Below, piece after piece: positions 36,165 through 48,300 of a stretch of 64,000 bases of DNA (position 1 is the first letter of the stretch; each line of letters starts with the position of its first letter). Both the position numbers and the translations under genes were made by a program. The stretch lies in the NCBI GenBank assembly GCA_022605955.1, contig JAKCOZ010000003.1, forward strand, positions 48,298,179 through 48,362,178. Direction: 5' to 3'. The notes below the pieces were generated by a model. The model did not search any database. It had not been told where the DNA came from and was given only the letters and a program-made list of their open reading frames with translations. The DNA is from Rallus limicola. Taxonomy: Eukaryota; Chordata; Aves; Gruiformes; Rallidae.

Positions 36165-39100
36165 AAAGAGCATTAGTTTATTATCTATTCTCCATGTTTT
36201 ACCTCAAAACAATCTAATTTTATACAAAAATTTGGAATGTTGAGTAAATGCTGATCAATAAAACGTTTTGTAGCTGTGACAAGGGAGTGTTTCTAAACAA
36301 ATCCAAAGTAATTGAAAAGGTTTGAATTCTGTGTGTTGTTTATTGCTAATGCTTGTGTTCATAGAATGCTTTCAAGTATATACACAACTTTTTAACTCCA
36401 GTCCAAAAATGGAACTAAAATTTATTTACATAATAAATATGTGGGAGACTTCATCTTTTCATTGAGTTGAACTGATTCTTTAATGAGCTATTAAGAATAG
36501 AAAGAACTAAGAGTTTGCATCAACTCCCTGCCATGCTGAACAACTTAGGCTGCTGATGGATATTATTCTGTTTGAAATGTAGTTTAAGATGCATTCAAAA
36601 TGAAAAGTGCTGATACTGTCTCTCCTGGCTGGACTAGTTCAGGAGACACCCCTCTCCCACGCTCTGCGCAATCATCCAGTTTGACACATGTTTACCTTTA
36701 CACACAGACACCGAAGGAGCAAACACATTTCAATCCACTGAAAACTCTGACATTTGCTGAGTTAAAATCATCATAATCCATGTTTTATTAGATTATTAAT
36801 TTGCTAATTTATTGAAGACAAGCTTTGGCGAAGTATCCCCACAAGAAGTACTAAACTTCTTCCTATAAATCTCTACTTCTAAAGTTCTACCATAGCCGAA
36901 CAGTTTTTGGTAGAATTTTCCTGTGATACATAGATCTGAAAATTAAGTGACACAACAACATTTAAAACTTCTGTTACCATTAAAGCAAAACACAATACAG
37001 TATAACTCCTCAGTGATATATTTAAATGTACTGCAAAATGTATACAAAGTCAGTCCAAGATCAGTAAAGAATCAATTCTGCTTTTTGGACTTTTCCCTTC
37101 CCAAAGGTACAGGTTATGTAGAAGACCAAGGTAATTTAGGACTTGTCTCTATGCATTCCCTTTAAAAGGCAGTATGTGATACAAATAACATGATTAAAAG
37201 TAATGAACATGTGAAGTGAACATTTTGCACTTTGGATAAAAAAATAGAAACTAAGCAACGACAAGAGACATCTTAGAAGGGGAACACTGAAGCCTGCCAT
37301 TATATAACCATGTTTCTCATTCTTTTCTCTGAAGATTAACAGCACACAGAAAATAAGTGAATTTTATCAAAATACAGCACATTTCTGCTAATATATCAAA
37401 AAAATCATTTTCTATGTAAATATTACTGAAAACCAACTAAAAAGAGTTAAAATATACAAAGAGTTGTTAAAGGGTTTCAATTAAAATATTAGAACTATAC
37501 ACAGTACAATAAGCAATAGTTAACATCTTTGAAAGAAGTGCAATAATATTGGAGTTCACTTATTTTAAAAGTACTGCCTGTGTATTAACGCTAGCTATGT
37601 ATAATCCCCCTTTCTTCCAGCTCGTTGTCTCAAGACTATAGGAAGCTGGTGTGTTTTTTTTTGCTAGCTTTAATAAAAGCATTTACTTTTGTACACGTGG
37701 GTTGAAAAAAGCAACTCATACCTGTCTCCAGCTACCGACTTACATGTGATTAGAAATGAACTGCAATAACTGAATATTGCTCCAATGACAGGCTCATCAT
37801 TAGCCCTGATTAAAAACAGTTATTGGTCTTCTATGGCACTTTTCCCTGGTCCATAACAACCGTGTATTAATTATCACTGCAGATTATGCAGTCTATATTC
37901 AATTACAAAGGAGAAAGAGAGACATGAAGTTAATGTTTCTGGTAAACAAAATTAATAGAAGCATAATTGAATATTTATACAGTAATAAGGAACAAAGGCA
38001 GCCTGTGGTAAATCACTATTACATTAATATAGTTAGAAACCCTTTAATGACTCTGAAGTGTCTAGTTCACATTTAATGTTACCTGTAGGAACAGCCCTTT
38101 AATAAACATCATTACGAACTGGTGGGTTGTACGTACGCCCTCCCTTTGCTCTCCATCTCACCACAGCAGCTCTCCATCACTGTTCAAAGTTTCACAAACT
38201 TGCTTTGGTTACCTAGCTCCATGCGTATGGTTTCCTTTTTGATTAACGAGGAAATGCAAAGGCCAAATAAAATGTCTTTCTAACCTTTCCCGCATGGTTT
38301 ACTCTGCGTGTGTTTAAATATTCATTACAGGCAACAACTGTAAAAACTGGCCATTTCAGTTTCATTTTGAAAAGCTTTTAAGGTAAAACGGAGTACTTTT
38401 TATAAAGATAAAAGTATTACCATTTGCACAAAATTGGGGATTTCCACGGCAGAGAAAAACCTCTGGGCACATTTCTACAGCACGGTTGAAAAAATTATGT
38501 ATGCGAGACAAGCAAACTAAACATGAATCACAGGTGGCAAAGTGAATATTCAATGTCTATGTTAAGAACAAATCCTGTAGAGTATCACAATTTTGTAGTT
38601 ACAGCCTTCCTAAAAAACACCATTAAGCTTTTATTGCGTTTTCTATTGGTAGACGTACAGTCCAAAACTAAACACTTCTTCGTCTTCCCGATTCCAGACT
38701 TGGATAGCAGATAGTTGTTTTGCCTGAACTTCCTCCTGTCCAACCAGCACCGCCTTCCATCTACCCATTCATCTATACAATGTGCACATAAGCAAAGCCA
38801 ACATTTTATATCCCCTTTTCATATCTACGGAAGTGGTTTCAGCATAACACATTAATATCTGGTGAATAAAAATAAAGGCAATAAACAGCTACAGGACAGA
38901 CAGCCCTGCCATCTGTCCATTGGCTACAGCTGAGGCTTTGCAAAGCCTTGCACTAAGTTTAGTAATGTGTATGAATTATCCAAAAATAAACCTACCATCT
39001 GTACAAAAGAAACAACACAGGTCTGTTCTCGGAGGAGTGATCCTTAAGTTGCTGTAATGCTTAAAAACAAGTTTATTCACCATATGCATTTCCGAAATGA

Positions 39101-39279
39101 TTTCCTGTATGTTCTGTACAGTGGTTTTTCCCCATTTAACCACAAGTCCAGTATTTCCTGTACAAATTTTGATCATAATTCTTTTCAAGTTCCTTTCTTG
39201 TATAAAAATAGGCAAAATATTCAGTTTCCCATAAGTCCTTCAACGAAACCTGCTGGATCTTTCTCCCAATCCACAGTAT
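36165..39279 (-). other. ERBIN: probable ERBIN 3' UTR
   Basis: AT-rich sequence follows the ERBIN stop codon without further coding potential or recognisable repeats. Vertebrate ERBIN transcripts have a 3' UTR of a few kb, which fits any of the candidate signals between 36.18 and 36.8 kb. The end is approximate. Confidence 0.45.
36177..36182 (-). terminator. candidate ERBIN polyadenylation signal
   Basis: TTTATT on plus is AATAAA on minus. A GU-rich stretch (GATGTGTGTAATTG) follows about 18 nt downstream on the minus strand. Alternatives are at 36339-36344, 36421-36426, 36784-36789 and 36808-36813. Which one is used cannot be decided from sequence. Confidence 0.35.
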
Positions 39280-39387
39280 TTATGAAGAAACTTCTCGCAC
39301 AATGATGAGTTCCACTGCGTTCTGAAAAGTCTTTAGCAACGATACTGCTTGCCCATGATCGATATTGATGAAACTGTATCCATTAGC
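39280..39387 (-). CDS. ERBIN: ERBIN last exon, PDZ end and stop
   Basis: The coding part is 108 nt including TAA at 39282-39280, with acceptor CTTTTTAG|GCTAAT. It encodes [18 protein letters not shown] and ends [11 protein letters not shown]. The His of HGQAV is the class I PDZ residue contacting a Ser/Thr at ligand position -2. The 3' UTR continues to lower coordinates. Confidence 0.96.
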   Translation of the reverse strand, partial: ANGYSFINIDHGQAVSLLKTFQNAVELIIVREVSS

Positions 39388-42300
39388 CTAAAAAGAAATA
39401 TTTAAAAGTGAAAATTACGAGCCTCATATGCCACGTTCATGAAACACCTTTCATTTTATGTTAGTTTATTTAAGCTTTAAGTTCTAAAATAACTGAATTC
39501 CATATAAAGGCAGAGAATAAAGCCCTTCAGATTTGCAGATTACATTGTTGACGTGAGCTGAACGTGTACCTCTACACTATGAGAAATTAATCTCTATTAG
39601 AATTGGAAGAATTTTGCCCCAAATAATAATAATTATTATTATTATTATTATAATTGCAAATAACGAAAGAGAAAACTGAACTTTAAAGTGCTAACATCAG
39701 ACATTTGCTTCATCTGCCTTTATACGGCCATGTCAAAAAACCCCAAATGCAGAACAAACAGTACATCTTGCTGTAAGTACTGGAATATCAGAAATGGTAT
39801 TTGTGATAAATTAAAGCTATTGAAGACAGAAAGCATTAAGGGCGCTGGGACCCATTTTAGGGTGAGAAACCTCCTGAGGTCACCCCCAGCTTGAATCTTC
39901 CTATGACTTTAAACTTTAAATTTTCCTATGACTTTTCTCATTCTTAGGACAGGTTTGGCTTGGCAAATGCAAGCAGGCCTGAGTGACCTGCACAAGACAA
40001 GGAAAACATGGCTATAGTTCAGTTTCTCAGGGTGTACTGCTTCAAATCCATGTCCAGTCCGGGAGATAAAATCTTGCAGAACAACAGACTGATCCAGCTT
40101 GAAGCATTACTGCTTCCAGCTGTGCATCCCACCCTTCTCCCTGAGCTACTCCCCCTTATGTGTTGGCAGAGAGAACTAGTCACACACTCTGCACCTTAGC
40201 TGAGCCGCATTGGAGTTGTGGTTCCTTATCCACAACGGTTGCTGCTGCTACCAGCTGAATCCTCTGCTGGAAAGGCAGTGGGGTTTTTAACTCTGTTTAG
40301 GGTTGCAGAGAAGGATTTACCTATAGTCTGTTCAAACTGCAAAAGCAGCAATAACCCTTGCAAATCGTCACCTATACAGAACGTCCCAACTCTGACTGAG
40401 TCAGACTTACATGCAATTATCTAGCCACTGGTCCTGTGGAGTATTTCATCAGTCATGTGTATCAGACAGGTGATAGAACATGCACACCCACTGCATGCTT
40501 TACAGAGAACATTGCAAAATCAAGCATAGGAAAGGAATTTTGAGACTATTCAGTCAAGAGCTGCAGAAGTTGTCTAAGCAGCAACAAGACAGAGCAGGAC
40601 TGTCATTACATCAGCACTGTGATAATCACAGGTACACAGAACATGCTCTTACACACACAAAAAAGTTTCTCAGGAGAAATAGAACAGCCTGTAATTCACT
40701 AAGCACGCAAATGCAACTTCTCCTTCAGCCCTATTTCAAATTAATTCCTCAATAAACAGAAAGCAAAACCCAAGGAAGAAAACTTCATTATAAATGTCAC
40801 ACAAACAAATCCCATAAAGACAGGAATAAGCCATCCAAACAAAAGGCATGTTTCACGCATGTTCCACTCTGTAAGTGACAAATCTACTGCCACTGTTTTC
40901 AAAACTTTAAGGTGCCTTTTGTTAAAGACACCATGTATGGTGTCTTGGAGGATTACCCACCCCCACCCCGAAAGTCATTTACATCAGTAGAACTAGGACC
41001 TTTCTTGCCCCCGTGAGGAAGACCTAAACAAGTATCGAATTATTTACTGTGCTCAAAACCAAGCCATTTTAAGTTGGAACAACTTAAACTCAGTTTAGTT
41101 TTCTTCTGTGCTTTTTGGCTTTATCTTTCATTTGAAGGCTTAGGCTGTGTTATCAGTTTGGCTTTGTCTGGACTGTTCACATGACGTTGCAGCTTAACCG
41201 AGGTACTGCTGAATTTTTTGCTCTTGTTTTCAGAAAACCAAAACGCAGCAGTCAAGTCTACCAACATGCTCAGACAAGTAGTAAGGTGAATAATTAATAA
41301 TTTTTAACAAGATCCACAACTTCAAGGATGACTACAAAACTTTTCAATTGGTCCTGTTCAGAGTTTCTTTAAGGAAGTAAAGCTTATATAAATCAGAATG
41401 TATCATAAAGCAATTTGGGTCAGAAGGAACCTCAAAGATCACCTAGCTTCAACCCCCCTGCCACGGGGATGCGACACCCTCCTCCACTAGATCAGGTTGC
41501 CCAAAGGCCCATCCAACCTGGCCTTGAACACTGCCAAGGAGGGGGCAGCCACAGTTGCTTTGGTAAACATCTTCCAGTGCTTCAGCACCCTCAGAAGGAA
41601 GAATTTCTTCCTCTTATCTCATATAAATCTATCTTCCTTCAGCTCATGGCCATTACCCCTTGTCCTGTCACTCCATGCCCTTGTAAACCTTCCCTTTCCA
41701 GCTTTCCTGTAGGTCCCCTTTAGATACTAGCAGGCTGCTATCAGGTTTCCCCAGAGCCTTTTCCATGCTGAAAAAGCCCAACTCTCTCAGACTGTCTTCA
41801 CAGGAGAGGTGTTCCAGCCCTCTCATCTTCACGGCCTACTCTGGACTTGCTCCAACAACTCCATGTCCTTCTTGTACTGGGAACCCGAGAGCTGGACTGG
41901 GTTCTCCAGGTGGGGTCTCACAAGAGCAGAGTAGAGGGACAGAATCACCTCCCTTGATCTGTTGGCCACTCTGCTTTCTGGGCTGCAAGTGTACATTGCT
42001 GGCTCATGTTGAGCTTCTTGCCCACCAGTGCCCCCAAGGACTTCTCCTTAGGGCTGCTCTCAGTCCATTTGCTGCCCAGCCTGTAGTTGTGCTTGGGATG
42101 GTGCCAACCCATGTGCAGGACCTTGCACTTGGCCTTACTGAACTTCATGTTTTTCCCATGTGCCACCTTTCAAGTCAGTCAAGGTCTCTGGATGGCATCC
42201 CTTCCCTCCAGCCTGTCAACTGCACCACACAGCCTGGTCTCACTGGCAAACGTGCTGAGGGTGCACTTGATCCCACTGCCCATATCACTGATAGAGATGT

Positions 42301-45300
42301 TAAACACTGCCTTGTACATTTCTTTGACCCCTCCACAGACAGTTTATGAGCTCATTAAACAAGTTCAAACAAATCTGGTACAGAAGAGGCCTGAAAGGTA
42401 TTACCATTCTACAGAAAAGAAACTGCATGGCTGCATCCTGGAAGCCATGGGCTCCTGAAGTAACCTACTTGGCTTGCCTGCAGCAGATGAGACAGCCAGG
42501 AGGTACATGCTATGACCAGGCAGGTATCAGTCAGCCAAGAACAATTTCTGCCAGCCCTTCTGCATGTCCAGCCTGTCAGCCAGGGGAAAGGCAGCAAAGA
42601 CTGGCAGGAACTGCAGGATGGAGAGGGATGTGGAGAGGGCAGCAAGGTGCGGCGGGGAGAAGGATTGTGAGGTGCAACTGCTGGTCAGACAACACATTTT
42701 TCAGAAAAGTACATATGAATGATGGCAACTTAAGTAACTGAATGATAGTAAACCCCAGTTAAATGCTCATTTTCCACCCTGAATAACAGTTTGTCTGTCC
42801 TTAAAGGTGTGAAAAGTATTCAGAGTTTCAAACAGTCATCTGAATGATTAATGGTTTAGGCTGTATCACCTACCCTTATGTTGGATGAAAGAAAATTAAA
42901 AGCATTACCCCAGAATGTAAGAATGCTTCTGGAAAAGAGATTGATAATCTATCTGAAAACTAAAGATTCTGCTCTTAGAAAAGGTGCACATTAAAAGTGA
43001 ACCAGTATGTTAGACAAGTTAGCTAACTGGATGACCACAGTACCTGAATTATTTTATCCCCGGGCTGCAACAACTTAGATGCTGGTCCGTCTGGTTGCAC
43101 TCTGGTTACAAATATACCCTTGAAAAACAGAGGTGGAAAGCATTTTAGACAACTTCTTGCATAAATAGTATGGTATCATGACATAGATTTAATTCAAAAC
43201 AGCATTTAAATTTTCTATTCTAGGAAGAACGGAATACAATAAATCCAAGAGAACTGCCTTTAAAGGAGTACTTAAGGGCAAATTCTGATCTGCCTTTGTT
43301 TAATTTGGCAGATGTGTATGTCAAGATGAATTATCAGCCACCAGAAATAAGGCTGTAGGCTAAATCCTGTTCTCTTTCAAGAGGCTTCCTAACTGTAAAC
43401 TCTGTAATTCTGTATCTCAAATCTGTTGGCTGATGTATCTGTAACAACAAAAGCACCACCCAGCTAGAATAATCCTCTGTGACCACTGTGGTCACCTACC
43501 ACCTTGCCGCAGTTTCTGCCCTCCAGTCCTGGAGTTCAGTGGTTTGGGGAGTATATATACTCCCCCGCCTCCTTTACAAAATGATAGAAACATTATTAAT
43601 AAGAATGATTTTAAGATGCATTAATATAAAATACTCACATCATCTTCTGGTCTGAATGGATTCCCCCTACCACCAACTCCTCCTGATATACTAAACCCAA
43701 GTTCTGGATCCTTGTCAATTCTCACTCGAATCTAAGTAGTTACAAACAAAGTCAGACAGACTGGCTGAAAATCTGCATTCAAAGCTACTGTAACAAAATT
43801 ATTACTAAGGAATTCAGGTGAACAAAACCTTTAAAAGGAAAAAAATCAAACAATTTTCACAGCTTGAGAAAGAATTGTATCTCAGAATATTAAATCAGAA
43901 CAAGATTTCCATACAACAGCATCATGTATTGCTGTGCAAGTTTTACTCCAGTATCACTGGTGTATCTAGTATATATTATTATTAAAATCATGGCTAACAT
44001 AGACTTTAAATTCAATATATACTGTTAGATATATTTAGCTATTACATAGATATATTTAGCTATTATATAAATTAACTTAATGCCCCCAGCAAAACCACGT
44101 TCCTACGAAAGAATGTATTTTTCCTATTTCTTTGCTGCCGCTAGCTGAATTTTAGAATCAAACTTTGTTCCACTTTCACTCCTAAGTTCTATGTAGCCAA
44201 CACTGTCCTCCCTTTCTCTTGCTAGAATAGCCGATTAGAAAACTTAGGAAGCGGACATTCTTATTCTAGCACAGAATGAAAACACAATTCTCAGTATTTA
44301 CTCAACAAGCAAAAACAATACAAAGGAAACATCCTGCGTCCAAGAGCAGAAAGAATCTTGCCACAAGGAGAGAGCCACTAAATTGTATCAATACTTTTTA
44401 CCCACATCTGTCTATCAGAGATAGGGCCGATGGTTGTCAGGCCTGCATAAGATGCTCACACTTTTTTCCTTTTTTGCTTTTTATGGATGCACATTTCTAC
44501 ATTTGCAGGTTTTTGAACCATTCTGGACAGCCATGAATAGATAGATGCAAAGTACTCTAAACTGTCCTGCTAATTTGTATTTTTTCAGCTGCTAGACAAA
44601 CGAGTTGGGGATCAAAACTTGCAGCTGTGATAAATTTCTAGCTCAGGGAAAAAAAATATACATTTAAGGGTCTGGTACATTCTGTTAAAAGTCTACCATA
44701 TTTCTCTCAAAATGTTCACATCACAAATAGAGTTCAAAACTAGAAGGATCATGTGATTTCAGTAGCAGAGTTGTACTGAGAGAGCACTGTCTTTGCTGGT
44801 GATTAATTCCTGTATGATTTCTGTCACTATCAACAGAGAAACCATAATAAAGGAAAACAATCCAAGAACACACTGCCACTGACAGACAGATGCCATTTTA
44901 CTCTTACCTCTTGCTTTGCCAATTCGTGGCTTTGTCTGGGAGAACACTGGGACTGGGTATAGGGAGGTTGGTGGGCAACTTTCAACATCAGATAATCAAT
45001 TAATTGCTCTCTAGATGGATGCCTTGCTACTGATGATTGAGGAGGGAGATGATGTATTTGGCTATAGTTTGCCTGAGGTCTTTGAGGCTGGCACATTTGT
45101 CCATTTGTCAAAGGTATCTGAATAAAACATGAATACGTTATGTCATACATTTTATAAGCAGCAGTCCCCAATTCCTCCTTTATTATTTCAATATTTCACA
45201 TACTTGACTGCTTTTAATTTTAGGAACATTACTGAAACTACTCTTCTGGATCACATACAGTTAAACTTGTTTTTCTTTGCAGTCATCAGCTCTGACCTCC

Positions 45301-48300
45301 TGAAAACAAATCTGAAAAGCAAAACTTACTTGGACTGCTAATCTACTAGAACAGACTAGACAGTCTTTGCTTTTAGCAATTTTTCCTCTAGTTATCCCAA
45401 CCATTATTTTCTAGTGGTGTGATGGGCAGCATTGACACTTGGTTGATATTATTACAGTTTGTACTTTGATTGCATAAAATTCAGAGATTATATAATAATT
45501 CCCAATAGACCATACACAAAATAAAAATCCCACACAGCTATCAGACAGAAATTATATGCTCTCTGAACATCTTTTGGTGACCACTGTACCAGAAAACCTT
45601 CTGATACAAGCTCAAGATTTTAACATCAAAACTGCAATGCTATTTCCATCAAATGCTTTTGTTATTCTTTTGTTAACACATCTGTCACTGATTTGTAAAA
45701 TGGTGACAAACAGCAGGAAGATACACAACTGTAAAGACACGCAATGAATTCCAGTAATTTCATGAGGAATTATGACAAACCTGGACATGATAAAGTTTCC
45801 TAACTGAAGCCTCAGAGTTACTGTGGAGATCTGCAGCTCTGTGTTGACACAGGCAACCTTTTACCTCCTCACACATACGCCGTGCACTATGCCTAAACCC
45901 GAGTGATTACTCAGGCTAGGTATCTAATTCCCACATTCCAAAAACGCTAGTTTTGAGTTACAGGTTGTTTCTGCCTGCCTCTATTAGTTACAGGATACAC
46001 CAATATCAAAATACTCTCTCAACAGTATAAATATCTGAAGCGTACAAATTTCAACCTTTAACCATGCTGTGTGACTGAACACGTATCTGAATCTACGCTG
46101 TCGAGGTTTTTATGTCAAAGTGATTCTGTGAAACAGTAATGTGTGTGGATGTACTTTTAGCCTACTTACAAATCAGATGCATTCAATTTACATACTTTCC
46201 TACTCCTTTTCTAAAAACCTAAAGCATGATAGGAAAAATATTACTTGTTACACTGCTAGAGTTAAAGCTTACACAGGCCAACATGTATTGAGAGCTATGC
46301 AAATTCCCAGTACCCGGTGTCTGCAGAAATGCAGCTGAAATTATGGAAGTTCTGTCACTGCATTATAATAACAACGTACAAGCATTCATAGTAAGTTCTG
46401 CCTGTATAGATGGTCCTTAGAGATGAATACAGAATGTCTCCTGCAAACTCTAGCTTATGATCACAACTTCATAACTACAGATTTCAAGTTTGTACTTTAA
46501 AATGTTTAATCAGCTTCAGATTGCTCTCCTGAATTCAACTGCCATATTCCAATCTCCACTTGGAATTACATTTTTTCCTGCAAATTTCTTCTTTCAAAGT
46601 TGCTGCTGATGAGAAACAAGAACCATGCCTCTTCACATAGTTAACTATTTTGTCTTCCAAAAAGAGAATGCTATTTCATATACTCTACCTAGGTATTATA
46701 TTTTAAAGAAGTGCCAGTTCCAACCACTATCTTACCATATATTTCTATTACTAATTTAAAAAAAACCCAACCCATACAATAAAAATTGTACCTTACCCAT
46801 GGTGTTATGAAGGTAATTACCTGCACAGCTATTTTCTTCATGCTGTCCGGAGGAACATCTTTGAGACTAAGTGTGGCAGATGAGTAATTCTGCTGTCCTG
46901 AAATGAAAACTTCATCCTGGCATTGGTCTCCTGGAGAAGCCTGGGGATGCTTTAAACAGAAGCAAGCAGTAAAAGATTACTGTCTTCATATAATTAAAAC
47001 TGAAAAAATACCACAAGAAGCCCAAAATAAAACATTTTATGGGCTTTATTTTTCTTTATCTTCTTTGATTGACTAGTACTTTGTTTATGTAGAAAATCTT
47101 ACTAGCCAGGACACCACACCCATAAAATATTGATGTATACTTAGCAAAAAGTAGCACCTGCAGAGGTGTCTCTGATCACTAATAAGCTGTAAAAAAAGAG
47201 TCAACAAATGCTAATGACTGCTTATTCAAGGATTCATATGGTTAAAAGAGGTCTTCTATTTACTTTATCCTGCTCAATGCTCAATATGGGTACCACAACA
47301 TGGCTCAAGATGCTTTAAATTAAATACTAATTTCCTCACATTTTCTTGCAAAGTAAAACATTCATTTTCTTGAATGCCTTAAGTATCTTACAGTACAGTT
47401 TACATAATCAGAATTTGGAGGGAGGGTGTGCAAAAGGCATAATAAGATTTTTTTCAAACCTTTACCACCCTAGGTTACATTTAGAATGGCAATCTCTTGC
47501 TCACATATGTACAATGAAACCAGACAGTTTTACACATGTTCAACCTCCTATAAAAGCCAATTAAAAAACTCAACTTCATGACATTAAATTGAAAAGCCTT
47601 GCAATAAGTTTAAGGCATATGAAGTGAAGGTAAAGTATTTAATTTAATGCTTTTAGAAAAGTTCCAGCACATAAATTATGTTCTTTTTATTGAAAGCATT
47701 ATTCATATGTAAAAGGGTAACTGTAATGATTTATGGACACCTCTCATGGTTTGTTCTTTCCCCCTCTATACATTGCAATAGCCTCCTGTAGGTACTCACT
47801 CGAACAATGTGCACACCAGAACCTCTTCCGTCTGCAACACTCAAGGCAACACTACCCTGGCTGCCATGCAGATCCCTAGAGCTGCCATAGTGAAAGCTGC
47901 TAACTGCAGCATAATTGGAATTAAAGGACCTAGACAGCATGCTCTGAATAAAGAGGGGACAGATTTAACACAGAGATTAGTGCAGCATGCATAAACCACA
48001 AGACATGTTATACATAGACTAATACAAACATATTCCATTGTCATGCAAGATAAAAACCATGCAAGAATAGTACTGCTGTGATGTACAAAACGTGACTCAG
48101 TGACCCCTATTTACCTTTATTTACTGTAAATCGGCATGCAATCAGCAGATAACATGCCAAATTACATGTAAATACATTATTTCAAATGTTCACATGTTGG
48201 AAAAACAAAGGTACACAACTTGTCAAAATTTCTATGTTTACATTAAATTTGCAACATATCAAATATGTTGTAGGAAGAAAAGCTAGCAGTTAAGATAAAC

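Larger units (their letters stand above)
39388..43043 (-). other. ERBIN intron with CR1 and a trinucleotide repeat
   Basis: This 3.66-kb intron holds an (AAT/ATT)n tract at 39622-39654, the CR1 at 41402-42335, and a GC-richer unassigned stretch at about 42.4-42.7 kb. Small open frames near 40.0-40.8 kb are not recognisable. Confidence 0.75.

Noticed and set aside
41765..42349. 194-codon plus-strand frame
   Set aside because: It is the antisense strand of a CR1 element whose RT sequence is on minus.
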